A stretch of 64,000 nucleotides of DNA from CAKZML01 sp963823435 (GTDB taxonomy: Bacteria; Pseudomonadota; Gammaproteobacteria; Steroidobacterales; BM003), in the NCBI GenBank assembly GCA_963823435.1, contig CAWGLN010000001.1, positions 62,001 to 126,000 of the forward strand, written 5' to 3'. Below the pieces are notes generated by a model, which was given only the letters and a program-made list of their open reading frames with translations, was not told the DNA's origin and searched no databases. Made by a program: the position numbers and the translations under genes. Numbering within the stretch: the first letter of the stretch is position 1; every line of letters starts with the position of its first letter. Below, piece by piece: positions 27,178-37,239 of this stretch.

Positions 27178-28413
27178 TTAAAAATTTCCCTGGAACCAGG
27201 CCTTCATCCGATCCCATATTTCCTTCACACTGCTGCCCATGGGCGCATCGGCGGAACGTCGTCCCGCCGCATCTCGTCCATACAGCAACAAACCCACCCC
27301 GGTTGCATGAATCGGGTTTCGCACCACGTCGGCCAGGCCTTCCACGTGCTGCGGAACTCCCAGGCGAACCGGTGCATGGAATACTTCTTCCGCCAACTCG
27401 ACCGCGCCTTCCATCTTTGCGCTCCCGCCGGTCAGTACCACACCGGCGGCAATCAATTCCTCAAACCCGCTACGACGCAATTCATCCCGGATCAGGGTGA
27501 ACAGTTCCTCGTAGCGTGGCTCAACAACTTCGGCCAACGTCTGGCGCGCCAGTCTGCGTGGCGGTCTGTCGCCCACGCTGGGAACCTCGATGGTTTCATC
27601 GGGATTCGCCAACTGCGAAAGCGCACACGCGTATTTGATTTTTATTTCCTCTGCGTACTGGGTGGGCGTGCGCAGGGATACGGCTATGTCATTGGTTACC
27701 TGGTCACCGGCAATCGGAATCACCGAGGTATACCGAATGGCGCCGCCCGAGAACACCGCGATGTCGGTGGTGCCACCCCCGATATCCACCAGGCAGACGC
27801 CCAGTTCCTTCTCGTCGTCCTCCAGCACCGAGTGACTCGACGCCAGTTGCTCCAGCACGATGTCCTCGACCTGGAGACCACAGCGCTGCACGCACTTGAT
27901 GATGTTCTGTGCCGCACTGTGGGCGCCGGTCACCATGTGAACCTTCGCCTCCAGGCGGACGCCGGACATGCCAATGGGTTCCTTGATGCCTTCCTGCTGA
28001 TCAATGATGAATTCCTGGGGCAGGATATGCAGGATTTGCTGGTCAGCGGGAATCGCAACCGCCCTGGCGGCATCAATCACGCGATCCACATCGCTGGCGG
28101 TAACTTCCTTGTCCCGTATCGCCACGATGCCATGCGAGTTCAGACTGCGAACATGGCTGCCGGCTATGCCTGCGAATACCGAGTGAATTTCGCAGCCCGC
28201 CATCAACTCGGCTTCCTCCACCGCGCGCTGTATGGACTGGACCGTGGATTCAATATTCACCACCACGCCTTTTTTCAGGCCGGTGGAACGGTGAGATCCG
28301 ATCCCGATTACCTCGATGCGACCTTCGGCCGTGATCTCACCCACAATCGCTACGACCTTGGAGGTTCCAATGTCGAGTCCCACAATTAGATTTCTTTCAC
28401 TCTTCCTAGACAT
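27178..28413 (-). CDS. ftsA: Cell division protein FtsA
   Basis: FtsA is an actin-like ATPase that ties FtsZ to the membrane. It has 411 residues with ATP-binding motifs DIGTSKV (phosphate 1), DIGGGTTDIAVF (phosphate 2) and GGSAKMEG (adenosine). SHV domain 1C lies about 85-165. The C-terminus (KEIWDRMKAWFQGNF) is the amphipathic membrane helix. It overlaps the ftsQ stop by 8 bases. Confidence 0.96.
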   Translation of the reverse strand: MSRKSERNLIVGLDIGTSKVVAIVGEITAEGRIEVIGIGSHRSTGLKKGVVVNIESTVQSIQRAVEEAELMAGCEIHSVFAGIAGSHVRSLNSHGIVAIRDKEVTASDVDRVIDAARAVAIPADQQILHILPQEFIIDQQEGIKEPIGMSGVRLEAKVHMVTGAHSAAQNIIKCVQRCGLQVEDIVLEQLASSHSVLEDDEKELGVCLVDIGGGTTDIAVFSGGAIRYTSVIPIAGDQVTNDIAVSLRTPTQYAEEIKIKYACALSQLANPDETIEVPSVGDRPPRRLARQTLAEVVEPRYEELFTLIRDELRRSGFEELIAAGVVLTGGSAKMEGAVELAEEVFHAPVRLGVPQHVEGLADVVRNPIHATGVGLLLYGRDAAGRRSADAPMGSSVKEIWDRMKAWFQGNF

Positions 28414-29218
28414 TCGAATCAGCCTTGAAGTCAGTGTGCTTGGAAACGCGTTTCAGATTCTTTGCCCGGCCTACGGCGAAACCGTGGCTGTAGCGCATGT
28501 CTATGTAGGCCATTTCGGTGAGCTCCTCGGACATGATCAAATCCAGTGCATCGACAAAACGACCGATACGTTCATCCACCGAGCGACGACCAAATTTGAC
28601 CTCGAGACCACCGGCCAGCCGTATCTGCCAGGAGCCCCTGGCATCCTGGTTCACCGCCACAACTTCAAGGCCACGAGGCGCCAGCAACTGGCGCATTTGC
28701 TGTAGACGGGCGGCCACTCGCAACTCCGAACCCTCGGGGCCACTCAGCCTGGGTAGCACATCCGATGGCCAGTCCACGCCGCGAACAAACAACTCGCCAC
28801 GAGAATTGAGCAGACCATCCTCACCCCACCGGGCGGCGGGTACTTGCTCGATCACCGTGACCAGTACGCCGTCCGGCCACTGCCTGCGTATGGCAACCTG
28901 GTCTACCCAGGGCATGGCTTGCAGGGCGTCACGCATACCCGACAGGTTGGCCGACAGGAATCCGCCTGCCGCAACATAGGGTCGGAGCACAGCATCCAGC
29001 GCTGCCGGTGAAACCTGTTGAAATTCACCTTCCAGCGTCACCTGCTCGATGGGCTGATCCACTGCAACGATGAGACCCACGGCGGTGCCTGCCAGGAGTA
29101 CCGGAAGCATCACGGCCAGTATCACCTGGCGCCAATGAATCACGGGCATGCTGAAACCACGGCGGGTTTCCTTGCGCCTGTTCTTGCTTCGGATCAGTGT
29201 CTTTTTACGCAGGGTCAC
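28406..29218 (-). CDS. ftsQ: Cell division protein FtsQ
   Basis: FtsQ is a bitopic divisome protein. I set GTG 29218 because AGAGGG lies 9 bases before it; the frame is open to 29272, inside ddl. The product has 270 residues: a basic cytoplasmic tail, a transmembrane helix (VILAVMLPVLLAGTAVGLIV, about 32-51), a POTRA domain (IEQVTLEGEFQQVSP on) and a beta domain (YIDMRYSHGFAVGRA). It overlaps ddl upstream by 14 bases. Confidence 0.93.
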   Translation of the reverse strand: MTLRKKTLIRSKNRRKETRRGFSMPVIHWRQVILAVMLPVLLAGTAVGLIVAVDQPIEQVTLEGEFQQVSPAALDAVLRPYVAAGGFLSANLSGMRDALQAMPWVDQVAIRRQWPDGVLVTVIEQVPAARWGEDGLLNSRGELFVRGVDWPSDVLPRLSGPEGSELRVAARLQQMRQLLAPRGLEVVAVNQDARGSWQIRLAGGLEVKFGRRSVDERIGRFVDALDLIMSEELTEMAYIDMRYSHGFAVGRAKNLKRVSKHTDFKADSNV

Positions 29219-30176
29219 GCTTGTCACCCTCTTTAAAACTCGTTTCCAAAACCCGCCAGACCAGCTCGTCAAAACTCAGCCCGGCCACCTTGGCGGCCAT
29301 GGGCACCAGGCTGTGGCTGGTCATACCGGGCACGGTGTTGACCTCGAGAAACATGGCTCGACCATGGTCATCCAGCATGAAATCGACACGTCCCCAGCCG
29401 CCCGCAGCCAGTGCATTGAAGGCGCGCAGCGCCGATGCCCTGAAGCGGGCTTCGCTTTCCCCGTCCAGGCCGCAGGGGCAAAAATACCGGGTCTCATCCG
29501 AGTGGTACTTGGCCTGGTAGTCATAAAACACGCTGGCTGCTTCGATACGTATCAGGGGCAGCGCCTCACCCTGCAAAATCGAGGCGGTATATTCGCCGCC
29601 GCTTATCCAGCTTTCCGCCAGCACACAGTCGTCATAAACCCTCGCCTGTTCCCAGGCCTGGCGAAGCTGCTGCATATTCTCGGCGCGGGCCATGCCCACG
29701 CTGGAGCCCTCCTTGGCCGGCTTGACAATCATGGGCCAGCCCAGTTTTCTCTCGGCCTCGGCCAGGTCCTCCCGGGTCGTCAGCAACTGGTAGGGCGGTG
29801 TATCCAGCCCAACCGCGACGAACAACTGCTTGGACCGGAGTTTGTCCATGGACAAGGCAGAGCCGAGCACCCCGCTGCCGGTATAAGGCAGACCCATGCT
29901 TTCCAGCGCTCCCTGTGTCACGCCGTCCTCGCCACCGCGGCCGTGCAGGGCTATCCAGACACGCTGGTAACCCTGGTCACACAGGTTTTCAAGCGGCGCC
30001 TCGGACGGATCAACGGCTTGCGCATCAATTCCCCTGGAGCGCAGCGCAGCCAGGACCGCCGCCCCGGTCACCAGCGAGACCTCCCGCTCGGCCGAAGAAC
30101 CGCCGACCAGCACAGCCACCTTGCCGAATTGCCCCGGCTGGTTGATCACGTGTCTTTCAGGAAAGCCAATGCTCAT
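29205..30176 (-). CDS. ddl: D-alanine--D-alanine ligase
   Basis: Ddl makes the D-Ala-D-Ala dipeptide of the murein stem using ATP. The protein has 323 residues: an N-terminal GKVAVLVGGSSAEREVSLVTG, HGRGGEDGVTQG, and the ATP-grasp core (KPAKEGSSVGM) with metal ligands in FLEVNTVPGMTSHSLVP. It overlaps murB by four bases (ATGA). In this cluster it lies between murB and ftsQ, as in E. coli (DdlB). Confidence 0.96.
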   Translation of the reverse strand: MSIGFPERHVINQPGQFGKVAVLVGGSSAEREVSLVTGAAVLAALRSRGIDAQAVDPSEAPLENLCDQGYQRVWIALHGRGGEDGVTQGALESMGLPYTGSGVLGSALSMDKLRSKQLFVAVGLDTPPYQLLTTREDLAEAERKLGWPMIVKPAKEGSSVGMARAENMQQLRQAWEQARVYDDCVLAESWISGGEYTASILQGEALPLIRIEAASVFYDYQAKYHSDETRYFCPCGLDGESEARFRASALRAFNALAAGGWGRVDFMLDDHGRAMFLEVNTVPGMTSHSLVPMAAKVAGLSFDELVWRVLETSFKEGDKRDPA

Positions 30177-31072
30177 GCTGCCTCCCCAACGACACGTACT
30201 TCATGCTGCAAGCGAACACCAAAACGCTTCTCCACGGTATCGTGCACATGGTTTATCAAGTACTCGATTTCGGCTGCTGTAGCCTCACCGGTATTGATAA
30301 TGAAATTGGCGTGCTTGTCGGAAACCTGGGCGCCGCCGTGACGCAAGCCCTTTAGTCCGGCTGCCTCGATCAAGCGTGCAGCGTGATCGCCCTCCGGGTT
30401 ACGGAAGACCGAGCCACAGCTGGGCTGCCCGATGGGCTGGGTTTGCTTGCGGCGTGTCAGCAGTTCGCGAATCTTCTCTTCACCGGCGTCTGCCTGGGGA
30501 ACAAATTCAAGTTCCGCCGCAACAAACCACTCGGGCTCCACCGGTCCCTTGACACTTCTATAGGCAACCAGGTATTCCTCGGGCCCCCGCCAGGTCAGCT
30601 CTCCCTTGCGATTGATGACCTGCACCCGCGCAACCTGCCGCCAGGTCTCACCGCCAAACGCGCCGGCATTCATGGTCAGGGCACCACCCATGGTGCCGGG
30701 AATGCCGGAGAAAAATTCAGCCGGACCCAGCTTCCAGCGTGAACACAGACGGGCAATCTTGGCGCAGGCTACACCGGCCTGTACCAGCACACGGGTTTCG
30801 GTCAAACGTTCAATCTGGACCAGGGCCCCCAGCACGCTGACTACCGCTCCACGAATACCGCCATCACGCACCAGCATATTGCTGCCCAGACCAACCCAGG
30901 TTATCGGGGTCTGCACATCCAGCTCGGACAGGAAGGCACTCAGTTCCTCCACGTTGCGCGGAACAAAATACAGGTCAGCCGGACCACCCACACGCCAGGA
31001 GGTGTGCTTGCTCATCGGCTCATCCCGCAGCACCCGGCTTTCCCATTCATGTCCCTTGTGCAGAGCGCTCAT
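30173..31072 (-). CDS. murB: UDP-N-acetylmuramate dehydrogenase MurB
   Basis: MurB reduces enolpyruvyl-UDP-GlcNAc with NADPH and FAD. The 299-residue protein is short, of the type II class: the FAD domain has WVGLGSNMLVRDGG and the substrate domain has GSVFRNPEGDHAARLIEAAG with the catalytic Ser, and NFIINTGEATAAEI. Overlaps murC by four bases. Such a position between murC and ddl is common outside the enterics. Confidence 0.96.
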   Translation of the reverse strand: MSALHKGHEWESRVLRDEPMSKHTSWRVGGPADLYFVPRNVEELSAFLSELDVQTPITWVGLGSNMLVRDGGIRGAVVSVLGALVQIERLTETRVLVQAGVACAKIARLCSRWKLGPAEFFSGIPGTMGGALTMNAGAFGGETWRQVARVQVINRKGELTWRGPEEYLVAYRSVKGPVEPEWFVAAELEFVPQADAGEEKIRELLTRRKQTQPIGQPSCGSVFRNPEGDHAARLIEAAGLKGLRHGGAQVSDKHANFIINTGEATAAEIEYLINHVHDTVEKRFGVRLQHEVRVVGEAA

Positions 31073-32481
31073 GACCCTGCCTCTGCGGCCAGCAAGTCCG
31101 GCAGTTCAGGTGCAAGCACGCCAATACTGCCGGCGCCAAGCGTAATCACGATGTCACCGTCTTCCAGCAGCCCGGCCAACACGCCCGGAACCTGCTCAAG
31201 TTCGGCGACAAATACCGGCTCCACCCGGCCGCGTCCCCGTATGGCACGGGCCAGCGCGCGCCCGTCGGCCCCGGCTATCGGGTCCTCGCCGGCCGCATAC
31301 ACCTCGGTCAACACCAACACGTCCATATCCTGTGACAGGACCTCGGCAAAATCGTCCAGCAAATCATGCGTACGGCTAAAACGATGAGGCTGGAATACCA
31401 CGATCACACGACGGTTCGGCCAACCTGCACGCAGGCCCTGTAGCGTGGCGTCAATCTCCCGGGGATGGTGACCGTAGTCATCCACAAACATGATGCGCTT
31501 GCCGCCGATATCCCTCTCGTCTATCAGCTGCAGGCGACGATCGATACCGGCAAACTCCGAAAGCGCCTTCTGCACCGAGGCGTCAGACAGATCAATTTCG
31601 TAGGCGACAGCAATGGCCGCCAGTGCATTCAGCACATTGTGCTTGCCCGGCAGACGCAGGGTGATGGTGGTCGGATGACGATCGGGGCGAAGTACTTCAA
31701 AGGTTGAGCTGAAAGCGTCATGACGCAGGCCAACTGCCCTGATGTCCGCGTCCTCTGAAAGACCGTAAGTAATGATCGGACGACCTACTTCGGACAGGAT
31801 GGACCTGACGTTCTCGTCATCGATGCACAAAACCGCCAGCCCATAGAAAGGCAGGTTATGCAGGAATTCCACGAAGGTGTGCTTCAGCTTCTGGAAATCG
31901 TTTTCATAGCTGGACAGGTGATCCACATCGATGTTGGTCACCACCGCTATCATCGGCTGCAGGTGCATGAACGAGGCATCGCTTTCGTCGGCTTCGGCCA
32001 CCAGGTATTTTCCGGCGCCCAGGCGCGCGTGGGCATCGGCACTGGCCAGCCGACCACCGATAACAAATGTGGGGTCCAGCCCGCCCTCGGCCATCACGCT
32101 TGCGACCAGGCTGGTTGTGGTTGTCTTGCCGTGAGTGCCCGCGACCGCGATTCCAGAGCGGAAACGCATCAGCTCGGCCAGCATCTCCGCGCGCTGTACC
32201 ACGGGCACGCGTCGTTCCATGGCCGCTACCACCTCGGGATTTTCACGGGTCACCGCGCTGGACACCACCACCACGTCAGACTCGCCCAGGTTGGCGCTGT
32301 CATGGCCGATAAATATGTTGGCCCCCAATCTGCGCAGTCGACGCACGACAGTGTTCTCTTTCAGATCGGATCCCTGCACGTTATAGCCGAGATTCATCAG
32401 CACCTCGGCAATACCGCTCATGCCCGCGCCGCCGATACCGACAAAGTGAATGCGATTGATTTTCCGCATGCGATCGCTCAT
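31069..32481 (-). CDS. murC: UDP-N-acetylmuramate--L-alanine ligase MurC
   Basis: MurC adds L-Ala to UDP-MurNAc. ATG 32481 has AAGGAG 4 bases upstream and overlaps the murG stop (ATGA), so I prefer it to the GTG at 32496. The 470-residue protein has HFVGIGGAGMSGIAEVL, the P-loop GTHGKTTTTSL and DDYGHHPREI of the C-terminal domain. Confidence 0.96.
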   Translation of the reverse strand: MSDRMRKINRIHFVGIGGAGMSGIAEVLMNLGYNVQGSDLKENTVVRRLRRLGANIFIGHDSANLGESDVVVVSSAVTRENPEVVAAMERRVPVVQRAEMLAELMRFRSGIAVAGTHGKTTTTSLVASVMAEGGLDPTFVIGGRLASADAHARLGAGKYLVAEADESDASFMHLQPMIAVVTNIDVDHLSSYENDFQKLKHTFVEFLHNLPFYGLAVLCIDDENVRSILSEVGRPIITYGLSEDADIRAVGLRHDAFSSTFEVLRPDRHPTTITLRLPGKHNVLNALAAIAVAYEIDLSDASVQKALSEFAGIDRRLQLIDERDIGGKRIMFVDDYGHHPREIDATLQGLRAGWPNRRVIVVFQPHRFSRTHDLLDDFAEVLSQDMDVLVLTEVYAAGEDPIAGADGRALARAIRGRGRVEPVFVAELEQVPGVLAGLLEDGDIVITLGAGSIGVLAPELPDLLAAEAGS

Positions 32482-33569
32482 GACGCTCCTTCCCATTTAC
32501 CTGCGGCAATGCACGCGGATACCAGCGCCGCCAGCGCATGAGGCTTGGCCTGGTCTCTTGCAGCAATAGCCATGGTCAGCAAGGTCTGCCGGGACTCGGT
32601 CAGTTCCATCAGCAGGCTTTGCAAGCCGCCGGCGCGTAGCTCCGGCTCGGGCAATAGACAGGCCGCACCGGCATCCACCAGAAATCCGGCGTTGACGGTT
32701 TGGTGGTCGTCTACTGCCGCAGGGTAAGGCACCAGTATCGAGGCCAATCCGGCAGCCGCGATTTCGGCGACCGATAAGGCGCCTGACCGGCAAATCACCA
32801 GGTCAGCCCAGCGGTAGGCGGAAGCCATGTCTTCGATATATGCCTCTACCTGCGCTTCCAGCCCGGCCTTGCGATAAGCTTCCTGGGCCAGGGGCAATGT
32901 CTTCTCGCCAGCCTGGTGACGCACATCAAACTGTCGACTGGTCGCCATTTGGCCCAGGACCCTTGGAACCTCCTGGTTCAGACTCAAGGCGCCCTGGCTG
33001 CCTCCAAACACCAGGATACGTATCGGGCCCTCGCGTCCTGCCATGCGCTTTTTCGGAGGCTCCAATTCAATGATCTCGGTGCGCACGGGATTGCCAATGT
33101 GGCGTGCCCTGACCTGCGGTGCGAAGGTACCGGGGAAGGCCTCGTATACATCCCTGGCGATATGCGAAAGCAACTTGTTGGTCAAACCCGGAACTGCGTT
33201 TTGTTCATGGATAACCAGGGGACGACGAAGCAGCCAGGCAGCCAGGCCTCCGGGACCGGAGACGAACCCGCCCATACCCAGCACCAGGGCCGGCCTGCGT
33301 CGCTGGATTGCCCTGGCGGACTGCCACAAGGCACGCAGCATCTGCAGCGGTGCAAGTAAACGCCTGCGCCATCCAGCCTGGCGAAGACCGCCAATCTGCA
33401 CCCATTCCATCTCAATATTCGCGGCCGGCACCAGACGGGCCTCAATGCCCCTGTGCGTACCCAGCCAAACCACATCCCTGGACTGCTGTTGCAGGGCACG
33501 TGCCACGGCCAGGGCCGGAATCACGTGCCCGCCGGTTCCGCCAGCCATGATCATGACGGTGCCGCTCAT
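32478..33569 (-). CDS. murG: Undecaprenyl-PP-MurNAc-pentapeptide GlcNAc transferase MurG
   Basis: MurG makes lipid II from lipid I on the cytoplasmic face of the membrane. ATG 33569 overlaps the ftsW stop (ATGA) and gives 363 residues; the open frame to 33878 is a shadow over ftsW. The GT-B motifs are MAGGTGGHVIPALAVA (G-loop 1), GGFVSGPGGLAAW, HEQNAVPGLTNK and the C-terminal GGSQGALSLN and CRSGALSVAEIAAAG. Coupled on both sides to ftsW and murC. Confidence 0.96.
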   Translation of the reverse strand: MSGTVMIMAGGTGGHVIPALAVARALQQQSRDVVWLGTHRGIEARLVPAANIEMEWVQIGGLRQAGWRRRLLAPLQMLRALWQSARAIQRRRPALVLGMGGFVSGPGGLAAWLLRRPLVIHEQNAVPGLTNKLLSHIARDVYEAFPGTFAPQVRARHIGNPVRTEIIELEPPKKRMAGREGPIRILVFGGSQGALSLNQEVPRVLGQMATSRQFDVRHQAGEKTLPLAQEAYRKAGLEAQVEAYIEDMASAYRWADLVICRSGALSVAEIAAAGLASILVPYPAAVDDHQTVNAGFLVDAGAACLLPEPELRAGGLQSLLMELTESRQTLLTMAIAARDQAKPHALAALVSACIAAGKWEGAS

Positions 33570-34780
33570 GCGCTGCGCCTCCCGGTGATCCGGCCGCGCC
33601 GTCCGGCCGCCGGGGCCGTTACGGCAGACCGCCCCACCGCATTGGTCTCGTGATTGACGCGGAACAACACCGCCAGGGCAGCCAGCGTGATCAGGATGCT
33701 GCTGCCTCCGTAACTCATAAGCGGCAGGGTCAAGCCCTTGGTAGGTAATGCACCCATGTTTACGCCGATGTTTATCAGGGCCTGGAAACCCAGCCAGAAG
33801 CCGATGCCAAACGCCAGGTAGGCGCCAAACTGCAACTCCGCGCGGGCCGCATTGGTAGCAACCCTGAAGGCCCGCCACACGAGCAGCAAATACAAACCCA
33901 GGGTGAAGACCACTCCGACCAGGCCAAACTCCTCAGCCATCACCGCAAACACGAAATCGGTATGGGCCTCGGGCAGATAAAACAGCTTCTGGATACTGGC
34001 GCCGAGACCCACACCCAGCCATTCGCCACGGCCTATCGCAATCAGAGACTGGGTCAGCTGGAAGCCGCTGCCAAACGGATCGGCCCAGGGGTCGATGAAT
34101 GACATCAGGCGACGCACGCGGTACTCGGAGGTGAACGCCAATCCAGCCATACTGGCTGCGGCGAAACTGATCAGGAGCAGGAAATAGCGAATATTTACGC
34201 CGGCCACAAACAGCATCGCTATGGAGGTACACAGCAAGACCATTGCAGCACCGAAATCCGGCTGCAACAGCAGTAAAAAGCACGCCAGCGCAATCACCAG
34301 CATGGGCTTGAGGAAGCCGCCGAAACCCTGCCTCAATTCATCGCCTCGCCGTACCATATAGGCGGCCAGGTACATCATCAACAACAGCCTGGCGGGTTCC
34401 GAAACCTGCAGATTGAACAGCCCAAGTTGCAACCAGCGTACCGCGCCATTTATCGGCCTGGCGACGCCCGGAACCAGGACGAAAATGAGCAGACCCATGG
34501 CCGCCAGCAGAAGCAGGAAACTGATCCGTTCCCAGACCATCACGGGAATACCCAGCACCATAACCGCCAGCAACAATCCCAGGCCTATGTTCAGACAATG
34601 ACGCAACAGGTAATGGAAAGGAGTGCCAAACTCTTGCTGGGAAATGGACATCGACGCTGAAGCCACCATGATCACGCCCAGCATCAACAAGCCGGTGACC
34701 GCAACGAGCAACAGGAAGTCCACCTCCAGACGACGAGGCCTGGCGTATCCACTGCTCAGGGTCATGGCCGCAACGCTCAT
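33566..34780 (-). CDS. ftsW: Septal peptidoglycan glycosyltransferase FtsW (SEDS)
   Basis: FtsW is a SEDS polymerase that works with FtsI at the septum. It has 404 residues and about ten transmembrane segments. Family signatures include GARRWL-like GAVRWLQLGLFNLQVSE, QPDFGAAMVL, and LPLMSYGGSSILITL near the C-terminus. Start MSVAAMTLSSGY overlaps the murD stop. Confidence 0.95.
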   Translation of the reverse strand: MSVAAMTLSSGYARPRRLEVDFLLLVAVTGLLMLGVIMVASASMSISQQEFGTPFHYLLRHCLNIGLGLLLAVMVLGIPVMVWERISFLLLLAAMGLLIFVLVPGVARPINGAVRWLQLGLFNLQVSEPARLLLMMYLAAYMVRRGDELRQGFGGFLKPMLVIALACFLLLLQPDFGAAMVLLCTSIAMLFVAGVNIRYFLLLISFAAASMAGLAFTSEYRVRRLMSFIDPWADPFGSGFQLTQSLIAIGRGEWLGVGLGASIQKLFYLPEAHTDFVFAVMAEEFGLVGVVFTLGLYLLLVWRAFRVATNAARAELQFGAYLAFGIGFWLGFQALINIGVNMGALPTKGLTLPLMSYGGSSILITLAALAVLFRVNHETNAVGRSAVTAPAAGRRGRITGRRSA

Positions 34781-36138
34781 GCCAGCCTCCTTACACAGTC
34801 AGAAAACTCCCGCCCGCGATGGGCGTAGTCATCGAACATGTCCTGGCTGGCGCAGGCGGGAGACAACAACACGGTTGAGCCGGGTGTGGCCAGCGCTTCA
34901 GCCTTGTCTACTGCCGCCTGCATACTCCCGGCCATGTGAATCGGGGCTGCCGTTTCCAGATCACGGCGCAGGCTGTCGGCATCGCGGCCAATCAGCACGA
35001 TGCCAAGGGTGCGCCAGGTCAAGGCAGCCGCCAGCGGACGGAAGTCCGCCTGCTTGGACAGACCGCCGGCAATCAGTACCAGGGGACCATCCAGTCCCCG
35101 TACCGCGGCCACCGTGGCGCCCACATTGGTTCCCTTGGAGTCATCAATCCAAAGCACGCCGTTACGGCAGCGCACTTCCTGCATGCGGTGATCCAGACCG
35201 CGGAACGCACGCAGGGCGCTTGTCATGGGCGCATCCGCCAGACCCATAACACTGCCGACAGCCAGCGCCGCCAGGGCGTTGGCCTCATTGTGGCGTCCAA
35301 CCAGCGTCAGTTGATCTGCCGGCATCAAACCCTTGGCGCCCCGACTTAACCAGCGCTGACCGTCGACCAGCGTGATGCCAAGATCTTGACCGCGCGGCTC
35401 GGACAGGCTGAAGGCGGTGTACTCCGACTCGCCCTTGAGCATACCCATCACTACCGGATCATCGCGATTGACCACCGGGTGCTGACAAGCCTCAAATATC
35501 CTGGCCTTGGCCTCGATGTACTCTTCGTAGCTGCGATGCTGGTCCTGGTGATCAGGCGAAATATTGAGGACGACCGCCGCATGCAAGGGCAGATATCCGG
35601 ATCGCTCCAGCTGGAAACTGGATAGCTCGAGGAGGTAAAAATCCGGGATCTCATCACTCAACAAATCCAGTGCCGGTACGCCAAGATTGCCCCCGGTGCT
35701 TACCTTGTGACCTGCCGCCAGTACCATGTCATTCAGCATGCAGGTAACGGTGGACTTGCCGTTTGAGCCTGTAATGGCGACTACCTTCGCCCTGGCCGCC
35801 GCAACAAATAAATCGATATCACTCAGGACCGGGAGCTTGCGGGCACGTGCCGCCAGCAACAGGGGCATATCCATGGGCAGACCCGGAGACACGATGACCT
35901 GGTCAACCTGCTCGAGCACCGCCTCGTCAATCTGACCCAGGTCGGTGGTCACTGCGGGATAGTCTTTCTTCAACCGGGGCAGACCGGGCGGTTGTTCACG
36001 CGTGTCCACAACATGCACGCTTTGCCCCAGGCCGGACAGGTAACGGACGCAGGACAAGCCGGTCTTGCCCAGACCCACGACAAGGGTGCGGATGCCAGAC
36101 TGGCCTGTTGTGCGTTGTTCTGTCATGTCATGCGACAT
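34777..36138 (-). CDS. murD: UDP-N-acetylmuramoyl-L-alanine--D-glutamate ligase MurD
   Basis: MurD adds D-Glu to the murein precursor. It has 453 residues with GLGKTGLSCVRYL, the P-loop GSNGKSTVTCML, the middle-domain ISPDHQDQH, and the C-terminal DDSKGTNVGAT and LLSPACASQDMF. It lies between mraY and ftsW; the gap to mraY is 19 bases. Confidence 0.96.
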   Translation of the reverse strand: MSHDMTEQRTTGQSGIRTLVVGLGKTGLSCVRYLSGLGQSVHVVDTREQPPGLPRLKKDYPAVTTDLGQIDEAVLEQVDQVIVSPGLPMDMPLLLAARARKLPVLSDIDLFVAAARAKVVAITGSNGKSTVTCMLNDMVLAAGHKVSTGGNLGVPALDLLSDEIPDFYLLELSSFQLERSGYLPLHAAVVLNISPDHQDQHRSYEEYIEAKARIFEACQHPVVNRDDPVVMGMLKGESEYTAFSLSEPRGQDLGITLVDGQRWLSRGAKGLMPADQLTLVGRHNEANALAALAVGSVMGLADAPMTSALRAFRGLDHRMQEVRCRNGVLWIDDSKGTNVGATVAAVRGLDGPLVLIAGGLSKQADFRPLAAALTWRTLGIVLIGRDADSLRRDLETAAPIHMAGSMQAAVDKAEALATPGSTVLLSPACASQDMFDDYAHRGREFSDCVRRLA

Positions 36139-36157
36139 TCGTTCAAACAGCCTTTGC

Positions 36158-37237
36158 TTAACGGATCTTGAGAGAAGACAAACCGACCAACACCAGGATT
36201 ACGGTGATGATCCAGAAGCGAACTATCACCTTGGGCTCCGGCCAGCCCTTGAGTTCGAAATGGTGATGCAGCGGCGCCATGCGAAAGATCCGCTTGCCGG
36301 TAAGCTTGAAAGAAGCCACCTGCAAAATGACCGATACGGTCTCCATCACGAACACCCCGGCCATCACCATGAACACCAGTTCCTGGCGCACCATCACCGC
36401 CACCGCACCCAGGGCGCCGCCCAGGGCCAGCGCACCCACATCACCCATGAATACCTGCGCCGGATAGGTGTTGAACCAGAGAAAGCCCAGCCCTGCCCCG
36501 CACATGGCGGCGCAGAACACCATCAACTCGCCTGCTCCGGCGATGTAGGGGATATCCAGGTAGGCGGAAAAATTGACGTTACTGGTGGCGTAGGCAAACA
36601 CGCCCAGGGCGCCGGCAATCAATACGGTAGGCATGATAGCCAGGCCATCCAGGCCGTCAGTCAGATTGACAGAGTTGCTGCTGCCTACGATGACCAGGTA
36701 GACAAAGGGCACATAAAACAAACCCAGCGGGACAAGCATGTCTTTCATGTACGGAATCAGCAGCGCGGTTTCCTCGGGTGTACCGCCCGTGTACAGCGTG
36801 ATGGCAACCACCAGGGCGCTGACGCTCTGCCAAAACAACTTGGTCCGGGGCATCAATCCCTCTGAACCGTCCACATAGAGTTTTTTGTAATCGTCGACAA
36901 AGCCAATCGCGCCAAAAGCCAGCAAGGTGCCCATCACCAGCCAGACAAGATGGTTGTCGAGGTTGGCCCATAGCAGGGTGCTGCTGGCCACGGCAATAAT
37001 GATCAGGCCACCACCCATGGTCGGTGTTCCGGCCTTGAGCAAATGCGTTTCCGGACCGTAGTCACGCACCTTCTCGCCTATCTGGCGAACCCTCAGGTGC
37101 TTGATCATCAAGGGCCCGACCACGAAACAAATTGCCAGGGCGGTCAGTGCTCCCAGGATCGCGCGCATGGTCAGGTAGCCGAACAAATTGAAGCTCGGGT
37201 CAAACTGGGTAAGCCATTTGGTCAAATAGAGCAGCAT
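36158..37237 (-). CDS. mraY: Phospho-N-acetylmuramoyl-pentapeptide transferase MraY
   Basis: MraY makes lipid I from UDP-MurNAc-pentapeptide and undecaprenyl phosphate. It is a 359-residue integral membrane enzyme of about ten TM segments. The sequence GTPTMGG, the Mg-site aspartates in FVDDYKKL and NLTDGLDGLA, and the C-terminal PLHHHFELKGWPEPKV are all typical. Two bases separate it from murF. Confidence 0.96.
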   Translation of the reverse strand: MLLYLTKWLTQFDPSFNLFGYLTMRAILGALTALAICFVVGPLMIKHLRVRQIGEKVRDYGPETHLLKAGTPTMGGGLIIIAVASSTLLWANLDNHLVWLVMGTLLAFGAIGFVDDYKKLYVDGSEGLMPRTKLFWQSVSALVVAITLYTGGTPEETALLIPYMKDMLVPLGLFYVPFVYLVIVGSSNSVNLTDGLDGLAIMPTVLIAGALGVFAYATSNVNFSAYLDIPYIAGAGELMVFCAAMCGAGLGFLWFNTYPAQVFMGDVGALALGGALGAVAVMVRQELVFMVMAGVFVMETVSVILQVASFKLTGKRIFRMAPLHHHFELKGWPEPKVIVRFWIITVILVLVGLSSLKIR

Positions 37238-37239
37238 GG